A stretch of DNA of 64,000 nt, taken from assembly GCA_018857735.1 (NCBI GenBank), contig JABMCL010003468.1:250001-314000 (forward strand). Reading direction: 5' to 3'. The position numbers were made by a program, and so were the translations under genes. The first letter of the stretch is position 1. Each line of letters begins with the position of its first letter. Positions 57,401-64,000 of the stretch are shown in pieces. The notes beneath the pieces are model-generated. The model saw only the letters and a program-made list of their open reading frames with translations. It was not told the origin of the DNA and did not search any database. Source of the DNA: Alviniconcha marisindica (taxonomy: Eukaryota; Mollusca; Gastropoda; Provannidae).

Positions 57401-60400
57401 TGCCGTTCCCCTACCTTCACTGTTTGCAGCATCCTCCATACAGCTGAAGGAGAGAAGTCTGAATGGTTGCCGTTCCCCTACCTTCACTGTTTGCAGCATC
57501 CTCCATACAGCTGAAAGAGAGAAGTCTGAATGGTTGCCGTTCCCCTACCTTCACTGTTTGCAGCATCCTCCATACAGCTGAAAGAGAGAAGTCTGAATGG
57601 TTGCCGTTCCCCTACCTTCACTGTTTGCAGCATCCTCCATACAGCTGAAAGAGAGAAGTCTGAATGGTTGCCGTTCCCCTACCTTCACTGTTTGCAGCAT
57701 CCTCCATACAGCTGAAAGAGAGAAGTCTGAATGGTTGCCGTTCCCCTACCTTCACTGTTTGCAGCATCCACTTGCAGGGGCACATCAGCCTCTGGTGCGC
57801 CACGAGCCTTCTTTCCCTTGGTAGTTTTCCGTTTCGTGCTGGCCCGGCTTCTCCTCCTCCCAGACCTCGTTTTACCGCCAGCAGGTTGCTTCTCATCAGG
57901 GCTGGCAGCGGAGCCAGATTTGGGAGAGAGCTCGTAAACGTCCACAACATGCACGTCCGCTTCCACAGCGTGCACCTGCGCTTGCACGGTCAGTGTGACA
58001 GGGGCCTCCAGGAATGCGTCGCTGGCACGATTCACCCCAAACAGTCTCCTCTTCCCGCTTTGTCTTCGTGATTTATCCACCGCCTCACTCACTGCCTGCT
58101 GGCTAGACTGCTCAGAAGACTGGATGGACAACCTCGCTCCAGTCCTTGAGGAGACCTTTCCCGCCTTCTTCAGGGGTGACGGCCTGTCTGCAACATCTTT
58201 TGCGGGATCTGAGCTTACCGCGTCACCAGCTGACTCAACCTCACAGATATCAGACAAGCTCTTTCGTTTAAAACCAACGGATGTTCTAGACGCGGCTGAA
58301 GCATCATCGTTCTTGACAGTCTTCCTTTGGGGCTCTGTCTCACCGGCGGTGGTGACGGATTTCTGCTGTTGTCTCGTTGTCCTTATTCTTGTAGCGGGTT
58401 TGGTGGGCTTGGCGCCCATCGCCTCTTCAGCCTCTGTGCTCTGTGCCTCTGTTCTGGACTTCCTCGGTTTTCTTGTCCTTCCCCCTGTGCCCGGCTTTTC
58501 TTGGCTGGCCACTTCGGAGACAATTTCTCCGGCTCCATTCTCCTGTTCCCCCGGCTTGTTCCGTCTTCCCGTGCCTCTGGCCTTGCGCGTGGTTCTGTGG
58601 GGTGCTTGAGCCTTGCTGGGCGCAGCACCATCCTCAACCGTCTCCTGCACCTCCCTGGCGCTGGATGCCGCTTCGCTGTCTTTTGTTTCTTTCTCTTGGA
58701 TTTCCAAGTCTGTTGGAGACATTTCGCCATCGTCAGTGGTTGATGTTACGGGTTTGTCTGCAGCAACCTTTCTGGTTTTATCTTTGATTTCCGTCTTTTT
58801 CTGTTGAGGTCTGGAGACTGTTGGAGACATTTCACCGTCATCAGTGGTTGATATTGCAGGTTTCTCTGCAGCGACCTTTCTGGTTTTATCCTTGGTTCCT
58901 GTCTTTTTCTCTTGGGGTATGGAGATGGCTGGAGACATTTCACCATCATCAGCAGTTGATGTGACAGGTTTCTCTGCAGTGACCTTTCTGGTTTTATCTT
59001 TGATTTCCATCTTTTTCTGTTGAGGTCGGGAGACTGTTGGAGACATTTCACCATCTGTGGTTGATATTGCAGGTTTCTCTGCAGCAACCTTTCTGGTTTT
59101 ATCCTTGGTTCCTGTCTTTCTCTCTTGAGGCTGTGAGTTCGTTGAAGGAATCTGTCCGCTGTCTCTGCTAGCTGCTGAAGCTCTCTTTCTGGAGGGTCTT
59201 CCCTTGCTGTCTGTTTCTTTCACCTCTTTCCCTGGGCTCTCCAACACCGCTGGAGACAACTCACCGTCACTGCTGAATACGACAGGCTGCTTTGCAGCCG
59301 CCTTTCTGCTTGCGTCTTTGCTGCTGATCTTTTTATAATGGGTTTCTGGGTCCGTTAGAGAAACGTGCGCATTTTCATTGCCTGATATGGAAGGTTTCGT
59401 TTGGGAAATCTTTCCCCGCCGGTCTGTCTCCTGTGCACTTTTTTCTGTGTCTGTTGGACACGCTTGTCTGTTTTCCACATTCAACGTGACAGGTTTCTTT
59501 TTGGTGTTCCTTCTGGCTGTATTGCTTTCTTTTGTCTTTTTCTGTTGGGTCTCTGTGTCTGCTGAAGCAATCTGTCCACCCTCACCATCCACTTTTCCAG
59601 GTTTCACTTTGGTGTTTTTACTGGCCTTGTCATCTCCTTTTGTCGGTTTGTGTTGACTTTTGGAGTCCGCGGGAGAAATATCTTCATCCGCATCGTTTGA
59701 TGACAGGGGTGACTTTGAGGTGACCGGCCTGGCCGTGCGTTTGCCCTTCCCCGTCACATTCAGAGCTGCGTCCGCGCTGACGCTGCCAGGTTGCTTTCTC
59801 TGAGCAGCTGTGGCCTTTGCACCACCTCTCACTTTCACAGTCTTACCCCCGTACACTCGACTCGCGTCCAAAATCTCAAACTCGTCATCGCTGTTCGATG
59901 CGGAGCTGAACAAGGACCCGGCGTTGGTCTTGCTGTGGGTGTGGCTGACCAGGGACACGAACATGCCGGCCTGGGAGGAACTGCTCTGAGACATCACGGA
60001 CTCGACCTGCAGGCTCTGCTGCTGGCTTTCCGTGCCGACATCTCCTGCTTGCAGCTGAGAACTCTGCCGCTGCTTTTTCAAGCCCCTCTTTTGCCCGCGC
60101 TGCGAGGCCGACGGGAGGTGTGGTTCCCCTTTGTCCTGGTCGCTCTCCTCCTGCAGGTCTGGAGGTCTTGGACACGTCGCTGCTTTCAGGCGGCTCTTCT
60201 TGGGGGCTGGCCGCACTAACCCGCTCCTGCAATCGAAACGGAGATCAGATGCTTTGAAAGCAGACCTACCCCACAAGAGGGGGCAAAGTTTACTCCCACC
60301 TTGTGCGGTAGAGGAGGTGCTCTGGAAATCCTCTTTATTATTATTATTATTAATAAGCAGCCACACTTCTCGTTTCTGCGCAGTGGTGCGTCTCTGCGCT

Positions 60401-63400
60401 GTGCTCTGTTTGTGCATGATCTAGTCCATGTATTTAACAATGTGACAACATGTACACTTTTATCATACAAAAACTTAATAAACACAATTTGCAGTACCTT
60501 TTGGAATCACCTGTGAATTTGAAACAGGGTCAAGGTCATGAAAACTTGTATGAGTGAGTAAAACTCAGTTGAGGTAAAACAAACCATGAACCATTTCAAA
60601 GACATTAACTGAAGGTGAGCAGTGTCTGAGACAATGCCAACATTAAGGTTACCATTATTTTCATGAACATCAATTATGTCCCTGGAATATATCAGTTATG
60701 TCTCATTGCAGTAGCATGTAAAAGACTCTGGTCATTCTGCCAAAAGTGCAGGTGGCAGGTTGCAGCTAAACATGCATGCACCTTATGTATGTGGCTTTGC
60801 ATGAAGTGACATGGTGCATGGTTGTATGGTGTACACAGAATGCGCTGAGACGGCAGCAGTTTCACGTGGCACCAGCCATGTCAGTGTTGTAAGTACACCA
60901 TTTCAGTGGATATTCAAAAATGCACTATAAAAAGATATTTATCCGTGTAGAATCACATGCAAGTGCAGTGAGTCTGCTTGAGAGCGGAAAATTGTGCTTT
61001 ATAAAAGCGATCAACAACAACAACCTCTGCTTGTCAGTCTTCGTCGCTGACACTTGCTTGGAACCTACAGAATGAAAAGCCTACCTCTGCTTGTCTGTCG
61101 TGGTCACTGGGCATTGCCTTTCACCGGGGCTATCTGCATAGGACAACCTACACAGAAAAACAACTGACCTGTTAGTGACCAAACCACACATGCTTCACAG
61201 GTTTGATAAAACAGGCTGACAAAGTTGAAATAACATTTGAAACAATATCAACACTCCAGCAGATTGACTGGTGTAAGAAACGAAAAACAATTTCCTTTCC
61301 ACTCAGCAGATTTTGCGACTTTGTGACATCACAGAATCAAAGTTTCGGATGTTTCTGCTAAACACTGAGGAGAACAAAATGGGAGAAGGGTCAAGTAAAA
61401 ACAAACGCAAAAAAAACAGAAGAAGGAGGAGGGAGAGGAGGAAGAGGAGGAGGAGGCTGAAAGAAACAGGAAACTGAGAGAAAGAGGAAGAAACAGAAAA
61501 GGAAGACGGAAAGATGGAACAATGAAGAAGGAAAGAGCCAGTAGAAGGGGGGGGGGGGGAAAGGGGAAGGGGCAGGACAGCTCTGCTGGTAGAGTGTCGA
61601 ATGGAAACACCAGGAGCAATACCGAAAAGGCGCTTTTCCCGTAGAGTGAATCTGCAGTGCAGGATCTCTCATACTGTTCATGCAACTCCTGTCTGTACGT
61701 TAAAAATCTCAAACACAGGCAACCATACCATTGTTTGGAAACGCGTGTAAAATACTGCACACGCTGCTATGCATGGGGAGCGCTGTTCTTACGGCTGCTG
61801 TAGCCGTACCCGGGTTAATGCGACCCAAATTTTCTGCAAGGGATTCTTGAAGTACTAAAAAATATATTTTTAAAACGAAAAAAACAAAAAACAAAAGACA
61901 AGAAGAGAAAAGATGGGGCCGACCTTTTCCTGGTGCCGAAGAGCCGCAGCCCTGGAGACAGAACGGAGTCAGAGTTGAGACGAGTGATGGAGCCTGTCAC
62001 ATCGCCAGCAATTGCCAAGTACACTGAGGACTTCTGGGATGTTGCCAGTGGACTTGCTGTCGCGTTCATCTGAATCCAAAATTCATGCAAGTAACAGGAT
62101 GTGTCTGCGCTTGTTTTCAGCTGATAATCTTCATGGTGTACTCAGCATGCCGTTCTAATTCCCTGTTTACTCTGAAATAGCCTTCAGAGCAAAAAAAATA
62201 AAAGGAAAGAAATTTCAAAAAGTGCTAATGTAAGCACCCCTATTCACGCTTGCATGTTCATGTTTAATTCTGCAAGTCTTTGAGTTTTTCTCTCTCTTTT
62301 ATCTGTAAATTAGCTACTGTCCTTTAAAAAGTGTGGTGTGCTCACCCTACGTGGGAGAAATACTACACAGTACATTATAGAAATCCACACTATTAAATCC
62401 ACTGAGTTAAACTGAAGACCTGAAGGCGAGGCACAAACAAGAGACCTGTGACAGGGATCCCTGGGACGGCACCTGGGCAGCGTTGGCCGTGCAGTTGGCA
62501 GCTGCCGTCTGTGACAAGGAAGCTGCACCATGTGTTGATGTTGCCTGCAGCCTGGAAGTGGCAGCTGCCGTCTGTCTGGCTTGAGGGTTGAGCTGCTTAC
62601 TGCCATCACTTTCCTGCTGTCCATCTTCCGCTGAGGACAAGGAACAGTCACTGAAGGTGGGTTATCAACAATCGGTGTCAGAGGTAAGACACTGATAAGT
62701 CAACAATCAGTGTCAGAGGTAAAACACTAAGATGGATGATTAACAATCTGTGTCAGAGGTAAGACACTGATAAGTCAATAATCAGTGTCAGAGGTAAACC
62801 ACTAATAAGGTGGGTGATCAACAATCTGTGTCAGAGGTAACACTGATAAGTCAATAATCAGTGTCAGAGGTAAAACACTGATAAGGTGGGTGATCAACAA
62901 TCGGTGTCAGAGGTAAGACACTGATAAGTCAATAATCAGTGTCAGAGGTAAAACACTGATAAGGTGGGTGATCAACAATTGGTGTCAGAGGTAAGACACT
63001 GATAAGTCAATAATCAGTGTCAGAGGTAAAACACTGATAAGGTGGGTGATCAACAATTGGTGTCAGAGGTAAGACACTGATACATAAAGTGGGTGATCAG
63101 CAACTGGTGTGAGAGATAAGACACTGATAAGGTGGGTTATCAACAATCAGTGTCAGCGGTAAGACACTGATAAGTAAAGTGGGTGATCAACCACAGACGT
63201 CAAAAGTAAGCCATTGGTAAGTCATTTGATTTTAGTACCCAATTTACCTTGTAGATAACATCAGGTGAAAAGTCAGGTGAGTAATTGTAGGTGACATCTG
63301 ACTGAAAAGCCTTATATTATAATTATAGATGACAAATGCACAAAACATGACCAAGAAAAGAAGCAAAATCATGAAATGCTTAAGAGAAGTCTAATTGCAG

Positions 63401-64000
63401 CAGTGCTACTTGTATGTGAACCATTCCAAACTGGAAGAATTCACCAATGGGAGCAAATGTCCTGCAACAAGCACATTTGACATGGTAACTGAGCACACTA
63501 TTTGACTCAAAGAATAAGTCTGGTTTTCTGAAAAAACTCAGTCCCAGCTTATTTTTCTTACAATTACTCACAGTTTCACTCTCAGTCTCACCTTTTTCTT
63601 CAGATGTGGACTCGGCTTCTTCATCAGTGGGGACTCCATCTCCCTCCCTTCTGGATTGTTTTCCTGCCTCCTCATCCTGGCGCTCCACACCTGCCCCCTC
63701 CTCTGTTCCCAGGCTGTTGGCCATCTCCAGCCGTCTGCTTTCAGCGGCAGGCTGTTCTCCCTTAGCACCGCCTTCTCCACAAACCTCAACATCGGCCTCA
63801 CTCACAGCCCCCTCTGCCTCGCTCACTGCCCCGTCTACCTCGCTCACTGCCCCGTCTACCTCGCTCACTGCCCCGTCTACCTGGCTCACTGCACCAACTA
63901 CCTCGCTCACTGCCCCATCTACCTGGCTCACTGCCCCATCTACCTGGCTCACTGCACCATCTACCTCGCTCACTGCACCATCTACCTCGCTCACTGCACC
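40927..64000 (-). CDS. CENPC: Centromere protein C (CENP-C), 5' end beyond window
   Basis: CENP-C binds CENP-A nucleosomes through its CENP-C motif, dimerises through a C-terminal cupin fold, and recruits the outer kinetochore in the nucleus. Exons in transcript order are 63592-64000 (partial), 62473-62630, 61924-62069, 61623-61651, 61085-61133, 57750-60226, 55067-55261, 54371-54538, 52978-53124, 51858-51974, 48305-48412, 46282-46371, 44402-44545, 43069-43244, 42512-42602 and 40927-41060. All junction phases agree, giving about 1545 codons, longer than vertebrate CENP-C (about 940). Diagnostic features are RRSQRTRVRPLEWYKNERI in the 48.3-kb exon and the cupin in the last three. The N-terminal Mis12-binding region must lie right of the window. 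Least certain are the 29-nt exon and the donors of the 53.1-kb and 52.0-kb exons. Confidence 0.9.
41061..41300. repeat. Three-copy repeat (81-86 bp) that includes the CENPC last acceptor
   Basis: 'ctgcaaaaccaa(c/g)caatc' recurs at 41061, 41142 and 41228, each followed by 'ccagcaagggagaaaa' and an A-rich stretch. On the - strand each copy ends in 'ggttttgcag', so the true acceptor (41061-41062) and two decoys are identical over at least 10 nt. Confidence 0.88.
41635..42490. repeat. 43-bp minisatellite 'gtgatgtagcagtgtaggaa'
   Basis: About 20 copies of 'tcagtgatgtagcagtgtag' plus 'gaatgtcaaggcactagccc' plus 'atg' are present. The array ends about 25 nt from the donor of the 42512-42602 exon. 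Confidence 0.94.
42512..42602 (-). CDS. CENPC: CENPC cupin exon 2
   Basis: The acceptor is 'ctgttgcag' before 42602 and the donor is aaag|gtgagt at 42511. The exon is phase 0 in and phase 1 out. It encodes LFSITQGNILVTINRATT.. then ..DHFFIPKG, the central beta-strands of the CENP-C cupin. It aligns with the family pattern of a hydrophobic strand, G, a V/L-rich strand and 'G..F.(I/V)P.G'. Confidence 0.9.
42805..42938. mobile_element. Foldback element, loop plus right arm
   Basis: The sequence 'gaggatgtacctctggtgga' .. 'ccaggtgagagttaccacag' .. 'tgttgttgtgcttgtg' .. 'ccctcgtttgttga' matches the centre and right arm of the element at 18554-18792. The left arm is absent. It lies in a CENPC intron. 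Confidence 0.72.
43069..43244 (-). CDS. CENPC: CENPC cupin exon 1
   Basis: The acceptor is 'catcttttcag' before 43244. I place the donor at gtg|gtaggt (43068) because it alone keeps phase 0 with the next exon; a GTGACA four bases further would shift the frame. The exon reads CLNPASAAV.., then PFTLKLMTQQKLFTTGILTL and APAGEKP.., the first cupin strands ('F..GKL.LGP..EK' pattern). Confidence 0.87.
43490..44280. repeat. About 44-bp minisatellite 'gttaacagatgtactgcata'
   Basis: About 18 copies of 'aagttaacagatgtactgca' plus 'tacacacatgatatcacaga' plus 'catc' are present, inside a CENPC intron. Confidence 0.92.
44402..44545 (-). CDS. CENPC: CENPC exon, basic linker before the cupin
   Basis: The acceptor is 'gcttttgtctag' before 44545 and the donor is atgg|gtgggt at 44401. 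The exon is phase 1 in and out. It encodes MKKKQQQTQRRRSRRLSRH.. followed by STEIPVLDPATKEEMLMG, which matches the '..P.G.P..(V/L)DP.T.E.ILM' block preceding the cupin in animal CENP-C. Confidence 0.9.
44608..45545. repeat. About 73-bp GT-rich minisatellite
   Basis: About 11 copies of 'gtgtgtgtagagggcgggtg' plus 'acttggggtgtgtgtgttag' plus 'tgtgtgtgactgtgcatctg' plus 'tgacagtgtga' are present, flanked by (TG)n at both ends. Long His/Thr/Ser open frames on the - strand are artefacts of the array. Confidence 0.93.
45604..46281. other. CENPC intron, unique part
   Basis: A SINE-like tail ('cataagcgcttagagcctgt' .. 'ccattactattagtagtag') lies at 45624-45690. The rest is unique intron. Confidence 0.5.
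46282..46371 (-). CDS. CENPC: CENPC exon after the CENP-C motif
   Basis: The acceptor is 'gtttgtgtgcttcag' before 46371 and the donor is cttt|gtaagt at 46281. It is phase 1 in and out. It encodes (G)PVVLAVQPSRERIYQEQENL then QRRKRRQKL. Continuation from the CENP-C motif exon is ..DRRKS-G-PVVLAV, the usual short hydrophobic strand following the motif. Confidence 0.9.
46428..48015. repeat. 50-bp minisatellite 'aagacaagagaccaaaacac'
   Basis: About 32 copies of 'acataagcactatgaacact' plus 'ttgcaccgccaagacaagag' plus 'accaaaacac' are present, in the intron between the CENP-C motif exon and the next. Confidence 0.95.
48305..48412 (-). CDS. CENPC: CENPC exon carrying the CENP-C motif
   Basis: The acceptor is 'gtcttcacacag' before 48412 and the donor is tcag|gtgaca at 48304. 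It is phase 1 in and out. It encodes (V)YPQNNAVGL then RRSQRTRVRPLEWYKNERI and IYDRRKS(G). This is the CENP-C motif that docks on the H2A-H2B acidic patch and the CENP-A tail. The anchoring arginines are present. The aromatic pair after 'PLE' is Trp-Tyr here, where vertebrate CENP-C has Tyr-Trp. Confidence 0.95.
48440..51035. repeat. 32-bp minisatellite 'aagctgaccattaccagaat', largest in window
   Basis: About 80 copies of 'agcggtcaataagctgacca' plus 'ttaccagaatac' cover 2.6 kb. The array starts only about 27 nt from the acceptor of the CENP-C motif exon. Confidence 0.96.
51036..51290. other. CENPC intron, unique part
   Basis: Unique sequence between two arrays; no feature. Confidence 0.5.
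51290..51460. repeat. (GA)n microsatellite
   Basis: GA repeats with short interruptions; they produce the Ser/Leu frames seen on the - strand. Confidence 0.95.
51558..51652 (+). repeat. SINE-like dispersed repeat, copy
   Basis: It shares 'ccatctcaatgtacactgtg' .. 'tgctttgagccaca' .. 'acaaatttccattact' with 4880-4986. Confidence 0.55.
51858..51974 (-). CDS. CENPC: CENPC exon upstream of the CENP-C motif
   Basis: The acceptor is 'gactatgtgtag' before 51974, with an initial phase-1 codon. It reads DADDNTTALPSMSATPVHYH then QVASPASPLRC.. and DVNKI. The donor is taken as atag|gtgtgt at 51857 because it gives the phase needed by the next exon; 'ccag|gtggcc' near 51910 has the wrong phase. Being low complexity, it is supported mainly by frame and splice sites. 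Confidence 0.65.
51990..52860. repeat. C-rich minisatellite 'ctcacccatacaccctcacc'
   Basis: Imperfect cacccatacac/ctccacatccactc units with a poly(C) run at 52329-52349 are present. Open frames on the + strand here (His/Pro/Thr/Ser) are artefacts. The array begins about 15 nt beyond the acceptor of the 51858-51974 exon. Confidence 0.92.
52978..53124 (-). CDS. CENPC: CENPC exon with 8-residue Pro/Ala/Ser repeats
   Basis: The acceptor is 'ttgcgctgcgcacag' before 53124, phase 1. It encodes (E)KRSRPAGGA then SPLPPASA repeated three times (24-bp coding tandem repeat), then PAQGRKSGANRKRER. The donor is ambiguous: aggc|gtgtga (exon to 52978, used here) or tcgg|gtgcta (exon to 53002). Both preserve phase 1. 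Confidence 0.68.
53425..54350. repeat. 45-bp minisatellite containing ggtaagt
   Basis: About 20 copies of 'tttggtaagtaacctgctag' plus 'tagaactaatgggtggagct' plus 'tgctc' are present. The right-most degenerate copy overlaps the donor and 3' end of the next CENPC exon (54371): 'agcagaactgaccgagtggt' corresponds to 'agtagaactaatgggtgg'. Confidence 0.93.
54371..54538 (-). CDS. CENPC: CENPC duplicated exon, copy 2
   Basis: This is 168 nt, phase 1 in and out, with acceptor 'tcaatccctgacag' and donor ctcg|gtcagt at 54370. It encodes GGSPAIVDLQDSALKSGISF then RHFSRIPSSLKTKRS.. to ..STPPL. It is nearly identical to the exon at 55067-55261 over 45 residues. A symmetrical (1-1) exon can be duplicated or skipped without a frameshift. 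Confidence 0.88.
54600..54980. repeat. Dispersed-repeat cluster in CENPC intron
   Basis: The block 'catggctggtgccacatgaa' .. 'tgccactgcacatttggcag' recurs inverted at about 60715-60895. The block 'gctttatatagcgctattct' .. 'cactcgcatgtgattc' recurs inverted at about 60945-61010. Both look like SINE-type elements. Confidence 0.6.
55067..55261 (-). CDS. CENPC: CENPC duplicated exon, copy 1
   Basis: This is 195 nt, phase 1 in and out, with acceptor 'ctttctgttttccgcag' and donor ctca|gtcagt at 55066. It encodes GEQVACTPAGGSESIADLQD then SALKSGISFRRFSHIPSSLK to ..STPPL. Downstream it carries a unit of the same 45-bp repeat found beside copy 2, so the duplication included flanking intron. Confidence 0.88.
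55430..55845. repeat. 26-bp minisatellite with palindromic core
   Basis: About 16 copies of 'acctgtccagacaggtgctc' plus 'agacac' are present. The core acctgtccagacaggt is an inverted repeat (7-bp arms around CA). Confidence 0.93.
56243..57770. repeat. 67-bp array built on a CENPC donor site
   Basis: The right part (56790-57770) holds about 15 near-identical 67-bp units 'ctgaaagagagaagtctgaa' plus 'tggttgccgttcccctacct' plus 'tcactgtttgcagcatcctc' plus 'catacag'. The left part (56243-56790) holds about eight older 63-80 bp variants. On the - strand every unit contains 'cttctctctttcag', then 29 nt, then 'gtgaag|gtaggg'. The first unit is the real end of the large CENPC exon. Confidence 0.95.
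57750..60226 (-). CDS. CENPC: CENPC large central exon
   Basis: This is 2477 nt (about 825 residues), phase 2 in and phase 1 out. The acceptor is 'ccgtttcgattgcag' before 60226 and the donor is gaag|gtaggg at 57749. It starts GLVRPAPKKSRLKAATC... Its disordered Lys/Ser/Thr/Glu-rich protein contains 36-residue repeats (58690-59150 closest, decayed copies to about 59720) with core KDKTRKVAAEKP..ST..DGEMSP, so SP phospho-site motifs recur. An AT-hook-like KGRPSRKR lies near 59190. It ends ..VPLQVDAANSE. Large variable central regions are typical of CENP-C; no enzymatic domain is seen. Confidence 0.93.
60227..61084. other. CENPC intron with SINE-like repeats
   Basis: Unique sequence plus inverted relatives of the 54600-54980 blocks at 60710-61010. 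Around 61023-61070 there is a decayed relative of the neighbouring 49-nt exon and its donor. Confidence 0.5.
61085..61133 (-). CDS. CENPC: CENPC small exon (49 nt)
   Basis: The acceptor is 'ttgtcctatgcag' before 61133 and the donor is agag|gtaggc at 61084. Phase 1 in and 2 out fits the large exon exactly. It encodes (D)SPGERQCPVTTTDKQ(R). Support comes from splice sites and phase; the peptide itself has no recognisable motif. Confidence 0.75.
61134..61622. other. CENPC intron, GA/AG-rich
   Basis: Purine-rich low-complexity sequence at 61380-61570; no gene. Confidence 0.5.
61623..61651 (-). CDS. CENPC: CENPC candidate 29-nt microexon
   Basis: The acceptor is 'gatcctgcactgcag' before 61651 and the donor is ttcg|gtattg at 61622. 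It encodes (R)FTLREKRLF. It is proposed because the flanking exons end and begin in incompatible phases (2 then 1) and this 29-nt segment is an exact fit (phase 2 in, 1 out). The donor is poor beyond GT, so this is tentative. Confidence 0.5.
61924..62069 (-). CDS. CENPC: CENPC exon, Ser/Thr-rich
   Basis: The acceptor is 'aattttggattcag' before 62069, phase 0. The donor is aaag|gtcggc at 61923, phase 2. It encodes MNATASPLATSQKSSVYLAI then AGDVTGSITRLNSDSVLS.. to ..GTRK. It joins in frame to the preceding exon. Confidence 0.78.
62473..62630 (-). CDS. CENPC: CENPC exon, Gln/Ala/Ser-rich
   Basis: The acceptor is strong ('tgttccttgtcctcag') before 62630 and the donor is ccag|gtgccg at 62472. Phase 1 in, 0 out. 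It encodes (A)EDGQQESDGSKQLNPQAR.. to ..NCTANAAQ. It contains two copies of 'cagacggcagctgcca'. It is disordered with no motif. Confidence 0.78.
62650..63185. repeat. 78-bp minisatellite 'gtgtcagaggtaagacactg'
   Basis: About seven copies of 'ataaggtgggtgatcaacaa' plus 'tcggtgtcagaggtaagaca' plus 'ctgataagtcaataatcagt' plus a further 18 bp are present. The end near 62650 runs to within about 30 nt of the acceptor at 62631. Confidence 0.92.
63186..63591. other. CENPC intron, no feature
   Basis: Unique AT-rich intron between the first two visible CENPC exons. Confidence 0.5.
63592..64000 (-). CDS. CENPC: CENPC acidic-repeat exon (cut by window edge)
   Basis: The donor is aaag|gtgaga at 63591, phase 1, which joins to the 62630 exon as an Ala codon. 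From the window edge the exon encodes about nine copies of the 7-residue unit (S)EVDGAV / (S)QVDGAV (21-bp coding tandem repeat), then ..EADVEVCGEGGAKGEQPAAE.. and a Glu-rich stretch ending ..EEAESTSEEK. The acidic, repetitive composition agrees with CENP-C disordered regions but is not diagnostic. The link rests on phase and strand. Confidence 0.75.

Noticed and set aside
56793..58071. Series of 61-codon MVAVPLPSLF frames on the + strand every 67 bp
   Set aside because: They are antisense translations of the 67-bp donor-containing array. Identical frames restart in each unit because 67 is not a multiple of three.
57995..60424. Several + strand frames of 90-204 codons
   Set aside because: They are shadows of the long CENPC exon on the - strand, whose composition lowers stop frequency on the other strand.
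61023..61070. Second copy of the 49-nt CENPC exon
   Set aside because: It resembles the exon and donor region, but has gttgtt in place of gtaggc and no compatible acceptor and phase; treated as decayed duplication.

Overview
This is animal nuclear DNA: two spliced genes with GT-AG introns, long introns full of micro- and minisatellites, and short dispersed repeats. There is no bacterial gene density, operon or CRISPR array. Dispersed elements with a core like 'cccagtcaaccagtgcgg', and SINE-like tails ending in a 'gctttacaaat' type box plus (ATT)n, are of a kind common in mollusc genomes. A mollusc, perhaps a gastropod, is my best guess (moderate to low confidence).

Left half, + strand (1-32900): the 3' part of a calcyphosin-like EF-hand gene (CAPSL family). 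The last 26 nt of one exon lie at the window start, and an EF-hand exon follows at 2970-3176. After it come four separate, intact, in-frame candidate terminal exons (8734-8835, 18964-19065, 25885-25995, 32790-32900). Each has its own acceptor and stop codon, and each encodes a different version of the last half EF-hand and C-terminus. This reads as a tandem array of alternative last exons spread over 24 kb.

Middle (32901-40926): a tail-to-tail intergenic/3' region with several minisatellites, including one with a 172-bp higher-order period at 37.7-39.1 kb.

Right half, - strand (64000 down to 40927): most of the gene for centromere protein C (CENP-C, the inner-kinetochore platform protein). 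I place 16 coding exons with consistent reading phase, from an acidic 7-residue repeat exon cut by the window edge to the stop at 40927-40929. Diagnostic parts are the CENP-C motif in the exon at 48305-48412 and the C-terminal Mif2/CENP-C cupin domain in the last three exons. The middle is a 2477-nt disordered, Lys/Ser/Thr-rich exon with 36-residue repeats, followed by two tandemly duplicated exons.

The most unusual structural theme is that tandem repeats are built on or next to exon edges. A 67-bp array repeats the donor of the large CENPC exon together with an acceptor-like tract about 23 times. A 51-bp array supplies the CENPC stop codon. Arrays also run up to, or include, the edges of other CENPC exons and the CAPSL acceptor at 2969. 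Nearly every long CENPC intron carries its own unrelated minisatellite.
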